Source of the DNA: Cryptomeria japonica
Lineage: Eukaryota > Streptophyta > Pinopsida > Cupressales > Cupressaceae
DNA: 64,000 nt
Reading direction: 5' to 3'
NCBI RefSeq assembly: GCF_030272615.1
Contig: NC_081407.1
Coordinates: 154,519,548 to 154,583,547, forward strand
Shown: in pieces, positions 11,818 to 23,215 of the stretch
Layout: each line of letters begins with the position of its first letter
Position numbering within the stretch: position 1 is the first letter of the stretch
The notes under the pieces: model-generated
The model's input: the letters and a program-made list of their open reading frames with translations, nothing else
Database searches by the model: none
What the model was told of the DNA's origin: nothing
Made by a program: the position numbers and the translations under genes

Positions 11818-12025
11818 AGCCTAAAAGTCTTTGATAACCATTAAAGGCTTTCAACCTTCAACCACTAAATGTCTCAAAGTCTTGGATAACCTTTGAAAGC
11901 TTCCAACCTTCAACCACTAAATGTCTCAAAGTCTTGGATAACCTTTGAAAGCTTCCAACCTTCAACCACTAAATGGCTCAAAGTCTTTGATAACCATTGA
12001 AGGCTTTCAACCTTCAACCACTTAA
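11818..12025. repeat. 52-bp tandem repeat, about four copies
   Basis: Units run from TCTCAAAGTCTTGGATAACC to CAACCACTAAATG. The two middle copies are nearly identical and the outer two are more diverged. Confidence 0.85.
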
Positions 12026-12417
12026 TCCCCAAAGTCTCCAATAACCATTAATGGTTACCTCAAACCCTCCCACATGGTTAAAACATTTGTTTTGACTCAA
12101 CCTCTACCCAACCCAAAGGTCTCATCAGGCCATTAATGCTTTGACCATGATTATCTCTTAAACATTTGTACAAAGGTTTATCCTTGGATTAACTCTTAAT
12201 CCAATGGGTAATCTTAATTTAGACTTGACCCTTACCTTCTAGATAACCATGAGGTCTTCTCAGGCCTTTAATGCCTCCAACCTCTTCTCTCAACCCAATC
12301 CTATGTTGACACTTGTCACCATTTTATTGGTGCCAATTGTGCACATGGATCCCCAACTTTCAAACTTGGCCCTTGATTAAACCATTCAATCTTAACCCTT
12401 CATTTCCCCATTTCTTC

Positions 12418-12426
12418 TATAAATAG
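12418..12426 (+). promoter_or_regulatory. TATA box of the LTR-like region
   Basis: TATAAATAG is a canonical plant TATA sequence. It lies downstream of repeat-rich U3-like DNA and just before a CTCCTCAAGC-type transcript leader. No gene follows directly. Confidence 0.5.
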
Positions 12427-12863
12427 AACCCTTCTCCTCAAGCAAAAAGAAACATTTTAGAGTATTGTTGTTATACTGGCATTAGCATAGAGCTTTTTCA
12501 TAGCATCACTATCTACTCTTGCATAGTATTTGCTTATCATATTCAACCATCTTGAATCTCCATATGGCATCCATGGCTAGTGCTAAAAGCTGAGAGCTAC
12601 ACTCATTTGGGACTTGGAGAGGAGACAAACAAGGGAGAAGCATCAAAAGGCATCATGGAAGCATCTTAGGGAGGCTCTTCTCCTTTCTTTTATTTTGTTA
12701 AACTTCTTTCATGCTTTTTGAAATCTCTCTTGATATGTTTGGAATGGTTTTTAGTTCTTTGTTTTGTTTTTATGGTTGAAACTAACTTATTAACATTGAA
12801 CTTTGTTGTTGCCTTGTCCCCATTTCATATAACCTAAAAATGAGTTTTTTAATTCATAATGTC

Positions 12864-14128
<1,265 letters not shown>

Positions 14129-14133
14129 AATTC
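14129..14133. other. Target site duplication, left copy
   Basis: AATTC directly precedes the 5' LTR and recurs as AATTC at 19504-19508 directly after the 3' LTR. This fixes both ends of the insertion. Confidence 0.92.
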
Positions 14134-15731
14134 TGGTGCAGGAGCACTTCCTCTGACATGGAGGCACATGAAGCCATTTTGGTATAGAACATGGAGTCAA
14201 GGGTCAAAAGGACCTAGAAATGATGTAATAAATCCTATTAAGGCATTTGAATGTAATAGGAAGAATGAAATGAGTTATGAGTGCAAATGGACCTAATAGG
14301 GGTCATGAAGTCTAAATATATAAAAAATGGTACAAAGGATGCCTAATGAGTTTAGTAAGGTCATGTTGAGTCATTTTGATGTAATAAGGCTCAAATAAAG
14401 CCTTTGCTGTTGGTAAATTGGGTTTAAAGGGATTATGTCTAGTGTTGTCAAATTCAAATTTGAAAACCAACAATTAGTTAGCCAAACAAGAGATTTAAGA
14501 GTTTGTTAAAGATGAAAGGTGGTTATGGTCACTTTGGGGAGGGATTTTATTGATTTATAACTCATGTCACACAAACTAGAAAAGCAAGATTGAAGTTTGG
14601 GGAAAGAGTCTAAATTGCATTGTACAGACAGCTTCTTTTGAATAAAAAATCTGGAAACTACTTGCTAGTTTTGGATTGTTTTCTTTCATTTTTGATTGGC
14701 AATGGATTGCAGGTGATTCCTTTGGGTATTGATGAGAATTTGAATCCATTTTGAAGTTTTTAACATCTATTTTGATCATTTATTTTGACTGTCCAAAAGA
14801 ACCATGTTGTAGGTGCACATTTTGTGTTAGTTTGGAGTCAAAATGAGAAGTTAGGGCTCATTCCTCTTTATGTCTTTACTTTTCCTTGAGGAATGATACC
14901 CTGTCAATGTATTTTTAACTAACCCAATCACAAGAATACAGGGAAAAGAGATTGAATAGGTGATCACCATGAAAAGTGATTGTTTGTGTGAGAAAAAGCA
15001 TGAAAATGGAGGCATGTATAGCAGCAAAAGAAGTAGCTTAACAAGGTAGTGTTTGTATTCTTGAAGATGTTTGTGGGGCTTGAATACAAGGTGAAATAAT
15101 CCTTGGTTGAGTCTAGAAGTGAATGGAGGAGTGGTTTTGAGTGATCCCTAGGTTAAGAGGCCTAAAAAGGAGGGTTTGATATCTAACCTGTCAAATGAGT
15201 GTGTCTTGCCTTGAAAGTTGGAAAATATATTGTTTTGGAACATTTGTCAAGACTTTTTTTTTTTTTGGTACTTTCTTTGAAAAAAGGGGCTAATTGGGCC
15301 TAGTCGGTGTGTAGCAGGGTACTAGTCAGGATATTTTGTCCAAAGGAACAATAGTTGAGTCTTACATATGTCATACAACTTCCAAAAGGGTATCTGGAAG
15401 TCCAATTTTTTTTGTAAGTGTTTTGGGGAAAAGTTGAATTAAGTTGGAAAAAACAGTCTGGCAGGGCTACTAGGATAAGGCCTAAGTTGCACCCAGGTAA
15501 AAGGTTTTGTGTAAACTAATAAAACAGGTATGTGTTTATTGTTGAGGAAAGTTGGTTGGGGCATGTCAAGACCCTAGGTGGTATTGTATTGGGTTGTTTG
15601 AGTTGGTAACACAATTTGAGTCCATTGGTGAAAGGGGAAGACTTGAGAACCTTGAAGGTTTCCAAGGTCAATTTGACAAAACAACAACTATTGCCTACTG
15701 GAGTGTTTGTAGACCAGTATCCTCTACATCA
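14134..15731 (+). repeat. 5' LTR of the short Gypsy element
   Basis: It begins TGGTGCAGGAGCACTTCC and ends TACATCA, and is about 1598 bases long. It aligns over its length with 17886-19503, with scattered substitutions and small indels. Confidence 0.95.
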
Positions 15732-15734
15732 TAG

Positions 15735-15747
15735 TGGTATCAGAGTC
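15735..15747 (+). other. Primer binding site, initiator-Met tRNA
   Basis: TGGTATCAGAGTC starts three bases after the 5' LTR, with one mismatch to the usual initiator-Met primer complement. Confidence 0.9.
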
Positions 15748-15813
15748 ACTAGTAGTTTCTTGAGGGAAGTAAGGAAGAGGGATATGTTGTGCACTAGTTG
15801 GTGTATATACAAG

Positions 15814-16722
15814 ATGCCTCCTAAACAACAAATAGCCAGGGAGAACCAAGAGTTGAAAGAGACCTTGGAGATGGAAATGAGAGAAAGGAGAGAACAAGAA
15901 GAAATAAGGGATAGAGAGATGAGAAAAATGAGAAGGGAGAATGCAGCATTGCAAGCAAGGTTGGAAACCTTGGAGAGAGGATCTAGAAGAGGACCACAAA
16001 ATGAGGAAGAAGATTTTGAAGAAAACGATGGAGCAGATGAGAATAGGAATGAAGAAAATGGAGAAGGGGAACTAGGCCCTGAAGAGAGAAGGATGGTGAG
16101 GTTATTGAAGGGAGTACAAGGAGGTGGTAGTAAGACAACCATTGATTTGCCTATCTATCATGGCAAGATGGATAGTGAAAAGGTATTGGGGTGGATTGAT
16201 GCCCTAGAAAACTACTTTGAGTATGAAGACATGAATGAGGACAAGAAGGTGAAGTTTGCCAAGACAAAGTTAAGAGGTACTTCTCTAACATGGTGGAGTA
16301 GTGTGCAGATAGAGAGAGTAGAAAGAGGGATGAATAATATCACCACATGGAGTAGGATGAAGGCCATGATGAAGGATCAATTCCTTCCATCTGATTATGC
16401 TATTCAGATAAAGAGGTTGAGACAAAATCTGAAACAAGAAGACATGGATGTGATGACCTACACTAAACAATTCCACAAGTTGAGTATAAGAGGTGGATTG
16501 GAAGATGAGGATGAGAAGGTTTCAAGATATCTTAATGGGATTAGATACAACTTGCAAGATGAGATTGGTTTGAGTATACCAAAGACACTTGGGGAGTGTT
16601 TTCAATTGGCTATAAGGGCTGAAGAAAAGGTAAAGAGAAAGAAAGAGAGACAAGGAGGAAGTGGCAGAAGTAAAGCTAATAGAGGAAGGGGTAGCAAGCC
16701 TAACAATGAAGGACAAGGATAA
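15814..16722 (+). CDS. gag: Gypsy gag capsid protein, open to a premature stop
   Basis: I chose the ATG at 15814 because it follows the primer site and starts MPPKQQIARENQEL; the frame is open further upstream but that part lies in the LTR. The 302-residue product begins with a long Glu/Arg-rich coiled coil (residues 5-55), then an acidic linker, then the retrotransposon gag domain with WIDALENYFEY and the TWWSSVQ and LRQNLKQEDMDVMTY motifs, ending in a basic Arg/Lys/Gly-rich stretch. The TAA at 16720-16722 interrupts the frame before the zinc knuckle, which continues in the same frame. This is one of the few intact gag domains in the window. The protein would assemble the particle that packages element RNA. 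Confidence 0.85.
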   Translation: MPPKQQIARENQELKETLEMEMRERREQEEIRDREMRKMRRENAALQARLETLERGSRRGPQNEEEDFEENDGADENRNEENGEGELGPEERRMVRLLKGVQGGGSKTTIDLPIYHGKMDSEKVLGWIDALENYFEYEDMNEDKKVKFAKTKLRGTSLTWWSSVQIERVERGMNNITTWSRMKAMMKDQFLPSDYAIQIKRLRQNLKQEDMDVMTYTKQFHKLSIRGGLEDEDEKVSRYLNGIRYNLQDEIGLSIPKTLGECFQLAIRAEEKVKRKKERQGGSGRSKANRGRGSKPNNEGQG

Positions 16723-17640
16723 GGTAGCAATGATAAGAGTAAGGAGTCATTTTCTGATCAGAGAGATGGATATAGAGGTGGAGGCAGATTTGGATCAAGT
16801 AGAGGATCGGGAATCTTCACGGAAAGGTGTTTCACATGCAATGAAGTTGGGCACACTTCCTTCAAGTGTCCAATGAATGAACAAGGTGGCAAGAAGACTG
16901 AGAAAAGAGTTGAGTCGGCCCAAGGAGAAGAACAACCAACAGAAGAGAAAGTTGGTATTGCTGCTCCAGAACTTGAGGGTGACTTTTAGATGTTTGGAAG
17001 AGGTCAAAAGTTGCAGCAAGTACAACCTTAGGTATCCATTTTTAGACCTCAATGATTGAGCCATGATAAAGTATGTAAGATGATCATTTATTCAGGTTCT
17101 TTTGATAACTTGGTTTCTCAAGAGATGGTTGACAAGTTGAATTTAGTAAGAATACCACATAATAGACCCTACAAAGCCACTTGGGTAACAGATGAACAAA
17201 ATCTAGTAGTCCAAGAACAAGCATATGTAGAGTTTACCATTGGTGATTATAATAATAGGGTATTGTGTGACATTGTTCCTATGAAATGTTGTCATGTACT
17301 CTTGGGAAGGCCTTGGCAATATCAAAGAAGGACATTGCATGATGGGTTCTTGAACACATGTTGTTCACAAAGATGGTAAGAAATTTACACTAACTCCTAT
17401 AAAGAATAATCAGATCTTTGAATCCAGTGTAATATGCTTTGGTAGGAAGGAGTATGTGAGTATGCAGGTTCCTAATGTGAAGGGAACACAAGGTAGTGAT
17501 TAGGGGTTTGGAAAGAAGTCAGAAGGGCAGCAACATTCCGTTGTTGACAACAAAAGGAAGGTGCAAACTAGTATGACCATAGGGACTATTGAGTGCCCTC
17601 TAGGTATGCAGATTAAGGACAATGATAGTCCTTCATAGAT
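16723..17640 (+). pseudogene. Zinc knuckle and aspartic protease of the short Gypsy element
   Basis: The gag frame continues after its stop with CFTCNEVGHTSFKC near 16830, then three more stops, then a protease fragment from about 17056. The protease has IIYSGSFDNLV, where the family has Asp at the Tyr position, so the catalytic aspartate is lost. The later VLLGRPWQY motif is intact. After about 17345 the frame shifts and a decayed FTLTPIKNN-type segment follows. A short tail near 17830-17870 (RWPSRRMHGRFF) then leads into the purine tract. No polymerase sequence is present. Confidence 0.8.
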
Positions 17641-17874
17641 GAATGGAGTTGAGGATCATTTGGACCTCACAAAGGCAAGGAAAATGGTGCAGCAGCAATC
17701 CATACATGACTATCTAAACCAAAGATCTAATGATTTGTTTTTATCTGATAATGAGTTTGTTGTAGGTAATAGGTGGAAGACCAACTCATTTCATGACTTG
17801 TTATTTCTATAGAAGTTTTCAAGAGGCCAAAGGTATAGGTGGCCTTCTAGAAGGATGCATGGGAGATTTTTCAT

Positions 17875-17885
17875 AGGGGGGAGTA
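17875..17885 (+). other. Polypurine tract of the short Gypsy element
   Basis: AGGGGGGAGTA lies directly before the 3' LTR start TGGTGCAGG and would prime plus-strand synthesis. Confidence 0.9.
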
Positions 17886-19503
17886 TGGTGCAGGAGCACT
17901 TCCTATGACATGGAGGCACATGAAGCTATTTTGGTATAGAACATGGAGTCAAGGGTCTAAAGGACCTATAAATTATGTAATAAATCCTATTAAGGCATTT
18001 GAATGTAATAGGAAGAATGAAATGAGTTATGAGTGCAAATGGACCTAATAGGGGTCATTAAGTCTAAATATGTAAAAATGGCACAAAGGATGCCTGATGA
18101 GTTAGTAAGGTCATGTTGAGTCATTTTGATGTAATAAGGCTCAAATAAAGCCTTCGGTGTTGGTAAATTGGGTTTAAAGGGATTATGTCTAGTGTTGTCA
18201 AATTCAAATTTGAAAACCAACGGTTAGTTAGCCAAACAAGAGATTTAAGAGTTTGTTAAAGATGAAAGGTGGTTATGGTCAATTTGGGGAAGGTTTTCAT
18301 TGATTTATAACTCATTTCACATGAACTAGAAAAGCAAGATTGAAGTTTGGGGAAAGAGTCTAAATTGCATTGTACGGACAACTTTTTTTTAATACAAAAT
18401 CTAGAAACAACTTGCTAGTTTTGGATTATTTTCTTTCATTTTTTATTGGTAATGGATTTTAGGTGATTCCTTTGGGTATTGATGAAAATTTTAATCCATT
18501 TTGAAGGTTTTTACATCTATTTTGATCATTTATTTTGATTGTCCAAAAGAACCCTGTTGTAGGTGCACATTTTGTGTTAGTTTAGAGTCAAAATGAGAAA
18601 TTAGGGCTCATTCCTCTTTATGTATTTATTGATCCTTGAGTAATGAGACCCTATCAATGTATTTTTAACTAACCCAATGACAAGAATGCAGGGAAAAGAG
18701 ATTGAATAGGTGATCACCATGAAAAGTGACTATTTGTGTGAGAAAAAGCATGAAAATGGAGGCATGAGTATAGCAGCAGAAGAAGTAGCTTAACAAGGTG
18801 GTGTTTTTATGCTGGAAGATGTTTGTGGGGATTGAATACAAGGTGAAATGACCCTTGATCGAGTCTGGAAGTGAATGGAGGAGTGGTTTTGAGTGAGCCC
18901 TAGGTTAAGAGGCCTAAAAAGGAGGGTTTGATATCTAACCTATCAAATGAGTGTGTCTTGCCTTGAAAGTTGGAAAATCTATTGTTTTGGAACATTTTTC
19001 AAGACTTTTTTTGGTTTGGTGTTGTCATCGTACCATTTGTTGGTACTTGCTTTGAAAAAAAGGGCTAATTGGGCCTAGTTGGTGTGTAGCAAGGTACTGG
19101 TCAGGGTATTTTGTCCAAAGGAACAATGGCTAAGTCTTACATATGTCCTACAACTTCCAAAAGGGTATCTGGCAGTCAATTTTTTTTGTAAGTGTTTTGG
19201 GAAAAAGTTGAATTAAGTGGGAAAAACCAGTCTGGCAAGGCTACTAGGATAAGGCCTAAGTTGCACCCGGGTAAGGTTTTGTGTAAACCAAGAAAATAGG
19301 TATGTGTTTATTGTTGAGGAAAGTTGTTTGGGACATGTGAAGACCCTAGGTGGTATTGGATCAAGTTGTTTGAGTTAGTAACACAATTTGAGTCCATTGG
19401 TGAAAGGGGAAGACTTGAGAACCTTGAAGGTTTCCAAGGTCAATTTGACAAAACAAGAAGTATTTCCTAATGGAGTGCTTGTAGACTAGTATCCTATGCA
19501 TCA
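17886..19503 (+). repeat. 3' LTR of the short Gypsy element
   Basis: It begins TGGTGCAGGAGCACTTCC and ends TATGCATCA, about 1618 bases, about 20 longer than the 5' copy. The differences from the 5' LTR date the insertion as not recent. Confidence 0.95.
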
Positions 19504-19508
19504 AATTC
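19504..19508. other. Target site duplication, right copy
   Basis: AATTC matches 14129-14133 exactly. Confidence 0.92.
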
Positions 19509-19604
19509 TTGATTTAAGATATAACCATTCATCTTTACTACTTCCAAGATATTCTTCTAGATTGCATAAGTTGAAGTGATCTCAAGGCTTAGACTTGAAC
19601 CTTT

Positions 19605-19616
19605 GCTTTGATACCA
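19605..19616 (-). other. Primer binding site of the minus-strand Gypsy element
   Basis: On the minus strand the bases read TGGTATCAAAGC, two bases after an LTR end (GGGTTATTACA). The site belongs to the element whose gag remnant lies at 12864-14128. Confidence 0.8.
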
Positions 19617-19618
19617 CA

Positions 19619-21600
19619 TGTAATAACCCACTTACCTTAATAAAAAAATATCAACTGATTTTTTTATATATATAAATTAAAATTTCTTATTCTTACTTAT
19701 TCTTAATTGTGTTTGATTCAATCACATACTCAGGTACATCTTTCCAAATGGGATAGGCATCCATCCAACCGGGATGGGCATCTAACCATACGGGTTAGGC
19801 ATCTAACCATACAAGTTAGGTATATATCCATACGGGGCTAGGCATCTAACCATATAGGCTATGCATCTAACCATACGAGACAGGAGGTTTTATCAATCCA
19901 ATCCGAGATAGGCATCTACCCAAACGGGGTAGGCATCTATTCATTAGAATAGGATATGCTATGGCTAGAGACATTAGACTCATCGGGACCATCCAGGTCC
20001 TAAGCCACTCTCTAAACAGTACACTCCACTACTAGGAGTGTGATGAGGTCACCGTCCTTAGGAGTATAAAAATCATTACATAAACAAGCTTGAATTCCAC
20101 CTCAAAATTCAACCTAAAGCCTCGGGAAGTCAAGCGAATCCATACAGGATTCCTTCTGAGTATGCATTGAATTAAGTTTAACCTTTCAATTAGTATTTGC
20201 ACCATTTGATTAAATGACCAAGGAGCTTTGAGAACCAGCTACTCACCCATAACCAAATCCTAATCCCCATCCTCGAACATCTAAGTACAAGGGACAACTC
20301 TGTCCCTAGACTCCCTACATACCCGTTTCAGCACGAGATCTAGGCGTATAGTATGTAGTTCTGGTTTCTAACTATGGTTTAATGTAAACTATTTGGTGTG
20401 TACGCAACCCTTTCTTGAGTCAATGTCCCAGATAGTTTCTCTATGGTTGCTACCCATGATGGTAGCTGTATAGAAAAAAGGCTCAAGGTGGCCTTCCGCT
20501 TATGGCCTAAAATAACTAAGTCTTATTTCCTATTAAAACATCACCCTTAAATCATTATCATCCTCTGAAAATCATCAAGATAGATAAATTCCAAATCATC
20601 ACACACCACCAAGCCCTAATGGGGTTTTCTAAGGTTTAACTGAGTGGATGTAAATTCATTTTAAAAGGTATCTTTTTTAGATTATCAGTCCAAGGAGGAT
20701 TACCCACCCCTTGGATTTTTTACTTCCATATGACCCTTATTTCTCCACGGTGATTTATAGAGACGATGCCACAGATGTCATTAGTGCATCTTTATTAGGC
20801 GTTAAGTGCAATAGTTCAACACGGCAGCATTACCAGTAAGTGTAACCCAGAGGCACCATAGATACCGAACGCTACTAAGGTGTTTGTTTCGTCTCCTCTT
20901 GTTTAGTTGTCTAACTAAGAATCTAATTTTGAATTCACGAATCTTATGTGAAGCAATATACTAATACAATCATGAAAATGAAACTATAATATACAAGGAA
21001 TTTTTGCTTGAAAACTTGTAAAATTATAACTTATGAAAAACATTGAAAAAATTCTTGGAAGGTACTAAATTGCTTACAGAAAATCCAATGCCTAGGTAGA
21101 AGGGCCTTAGAAGTGAATTTTAACACTTACTCGATTGAAGGAAAAACTTAATATTAGTAAGCTTGAAAGTAACCGCATTATTGATAACCATCTAATTCTT
21201 CCACTTGAAGCAACATAAATTATATCTTTAATTGTTTCCCACAATGATAACCTTACTTTAAATATGAATCTTAATGCTTGAAAGGCACTAATTTTCTTAA
21301 AGAAAATTAAATTATCTAATAATAATACTTTGAAAATAAATTTAATATTCACTTGTTTGAAGGAAAAAGAAAAGAACTATTAACGATAAGCTTTAATAAC
21401 CACAATATTTTAATCACTAATTGTTCGAAAATAAGATTAGAAGAGAGTCTAATACTTGCTAATCAACTAACTTAAAATAGAGACCCTAAGCAATTTGAAT
21501 CAATCTTCTTCTAGTTGCTTTACAGCGAGTGTCAATTCCTTTGCAATATTATAAGAGATAACTAGCTAATTCTTCCACTTGAAGTAACGTTTTACCGGGT
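19619..21600 (-). repeat. 5' LTR of the minus-strand Gypsy element, right end unclear
   Basis: On the plus strand the LTR begins TGTAATAACCCACTTACC next to the primer site. It holds a minisatellite (19750-19950) and, near 21110-21440, an imperfect duplication about 222 bases apart. The outer end was not found; it must lie before the inverted-repeat element starting near 21635. No gene is seen in it. Confidence 0.6.
19750..19950. repeat. LTR minisatellite, about 22-bp unit
   Basis: About eight degenerate copies of GGCATCTAACCATACGGGTTA lie head to tail, with units of roughly 20-24 bases. Confidence 0.85.
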
Positions 21601-21634
21601 ATGTGCAAGATCATGGGGGGCCAAAAAGTGGCAA

Positions 21635-22060
21635 TGGAGAAAAAAATGTGTTTTCAACCTTTCCAAACACACCAAAATCCACTTTGACTTTTTGTTTGGG
21701 TCGAGCGAAATTTGAATTTGGTTTGGTAATACCAAACCAAATCGGATATCCGATAATATCATATATATTGGATATTCAATATTATCGGATATCCGATAAT
21801 ATCGGATATCCAATTTGTGATGTCATACTTTTCAAATCGGATATCCGATTTTCTCAACATAAAAAATATAGTTTAGTAAAATCAGCATAACTTTTGCATT
21901 TCTTATCGAAACTTTGATTTTTTACAGGCATTGGAAAGGTAATTCATAGACCTATCAAATGGATGAGGTATTTTTATGATATTGTTGACCAAAAATTAAT
22001 TATAATCATTTTAAGTTAGTCCTTCAATTTTAAAACTTTAAATACTCACAAATTTTGCAT
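21635..22060 (+). repeat. Left inverted-repeat arm
   Basis: It contains repeated GGATATCCGATAATAT-type words and then a stretch that matches the right arm inverted, best at 21889-21944. It ends against a T run and pyrimidine-rich DNA. Confidence 0.7.
21779..21802. repeat. Perfect 24-base palindrome
   Basis: Bases 21779-21802 read the same on both strands, centred on GGATATCC. Related half-sites lie on either side (21738-21760 and 21801-21812). Confidence 0.95.
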
Positions 22061-22069
22061 ACAAAGTCT

Positions 22070-23215
22070 CTTTTTTTTTTTCCTATCACCTCCATTATCT
22101 ATCACTTGTCTATCTATACTTATATAATATATTTTATGTATCTCTTTCTTCTCTACTTATGTCACTTATTTTCTCATCCCATGTAGATAAATAAATTCCC
22201 AAGTTACATGCATCTCTGCATATATCTCAATCTTTCTATTCATATCTCTCCCTCTCCCACTCCATCATTGTCACTCCTTATTTCTATATTTCTCTCTAAT
22301 AATCTCTCTTCTCTCTATTTATCTCCCTCCTTTACCTTATCCTACCTATACTTATATATTACTTGTCTCAATCACCTCCTTTCTCTCCCTATCTTGTCCC
22401 CTCTCTCTCTATATCCCTATAGATCTATCTTCATGTATATTTATATCTCATTATCTCTAAATCTCACTTATTCACTCCATCTCTCCCTCCATTTTTCTTA
22501 CTCTCTCTATCACGTTCTATCCATATCTACCTCTATCTCCATCTTCACATCTCCATCTCTTTCCCTATCAATCTCTATTTTTATATGTTCCTCTATCTTT
22601 ATATATATTCCTCTATACATGATTAATCTACTTCTCTGTCTCTTCCTCTATCGCCCTCTTGAAGTATCTTTCCCTTTCTCTACTTTTATCTCTTTATTTA
22701 CTCCACCTTTATATATCTTTTTCTCTCTCCCCACATCCTTCTCTATAGTGTCTTTATATATCTCTATATCTTCCTCTTTTTCTCTCTCCCTCTCTATCTA
22801 TCCCTATCTATAATCTCTATATCTCTTTCTCACTCTCTTGCACTATCTATTTATCTCTATCTGTTGATATTTCTCTTCCTTTGTATCTCTCTATCTCTTC
22901 CTTTTTTTATCTCTCTTTACCCCTCTCTATCCATTTTTCTCCATCTCTTCATAAATTTATCTTTGTCTTTACCTCTCTCTTTCTCTATATCTATTCACCT
23001 CCCTCTCCCTTTATCTTCATTTTTTATCTCTATCTTCCTCTCTCCTTTTCAATATCTAGATATGTCTACCTCTTTCTATCCATCCTTGTCCTTTAGTTTT
23101 TCTCCCTCTCACTTCATACTCCTTAATATCTATATCTCTATTTATGTCCTTGTCCTTTAGTTCTTTTCCCTCTCTTTAGTTCTTCATCTCTCTTCACCCT
23201 TATATCTCTCATTAT
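22070..23215 (+). repeat. Pyrimidine-rich (TCTC/CCCT) low-complexity DNA, left
   Basis: About 1.1 kb of almost pure C and T with interspersed TATA and ATCT. The open frames here are Ser/Leu/Ile-rich products of the base bias and are not genes. Confidence 0.9.

Larger units (their letters stand above)
10893..12860 (+). repeat. LTR-like non-coding DNA with tandem repeats and a TATA box
   Basis: No open frame is credible. The region has a C-rich start, AT-rich DNA with many TTAAATAAAT words, two tandem repeats (79 bp and 52 bp units), a TATAAATAG box at 12418-12426 and a pyrimidine-rich tail. This layout suggests the U3, R and U5 of a plus-strand LTR, but no primer site, second LTR or target duplication was found. 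It ends against the Gypsy gag remnant near 12860. Confidence 0.4.
14134..19503 (+). mobile_element. Short non-autonomous Gypsy element, complete with LTRs and target duplication
   Basis: Two direct LTRs, a primer site, a gag, a protease remnant and a purine tract are present, flanked by AATTC on both sides. After protease the sequence passes in about 500 bases to a C-terminal tail and the purine tract, so reverse transcriptase, RNase H and integrase are missing. The gag, protease and LTR tips resemble the Gypsy element at 39726-51241, which has pol. That suggests a deletion derivative mobilised by an autonomous relative. Confidence 0.93.

Noticed and set aside
22208-23160. Open frames of up to 201 codons rich in Ser, Leu, Ile and Tyr
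   Set aside because: They arise from nearly pure pyrimidine DNA, which lacks stop codons by composition. No domain or conserved start is present.
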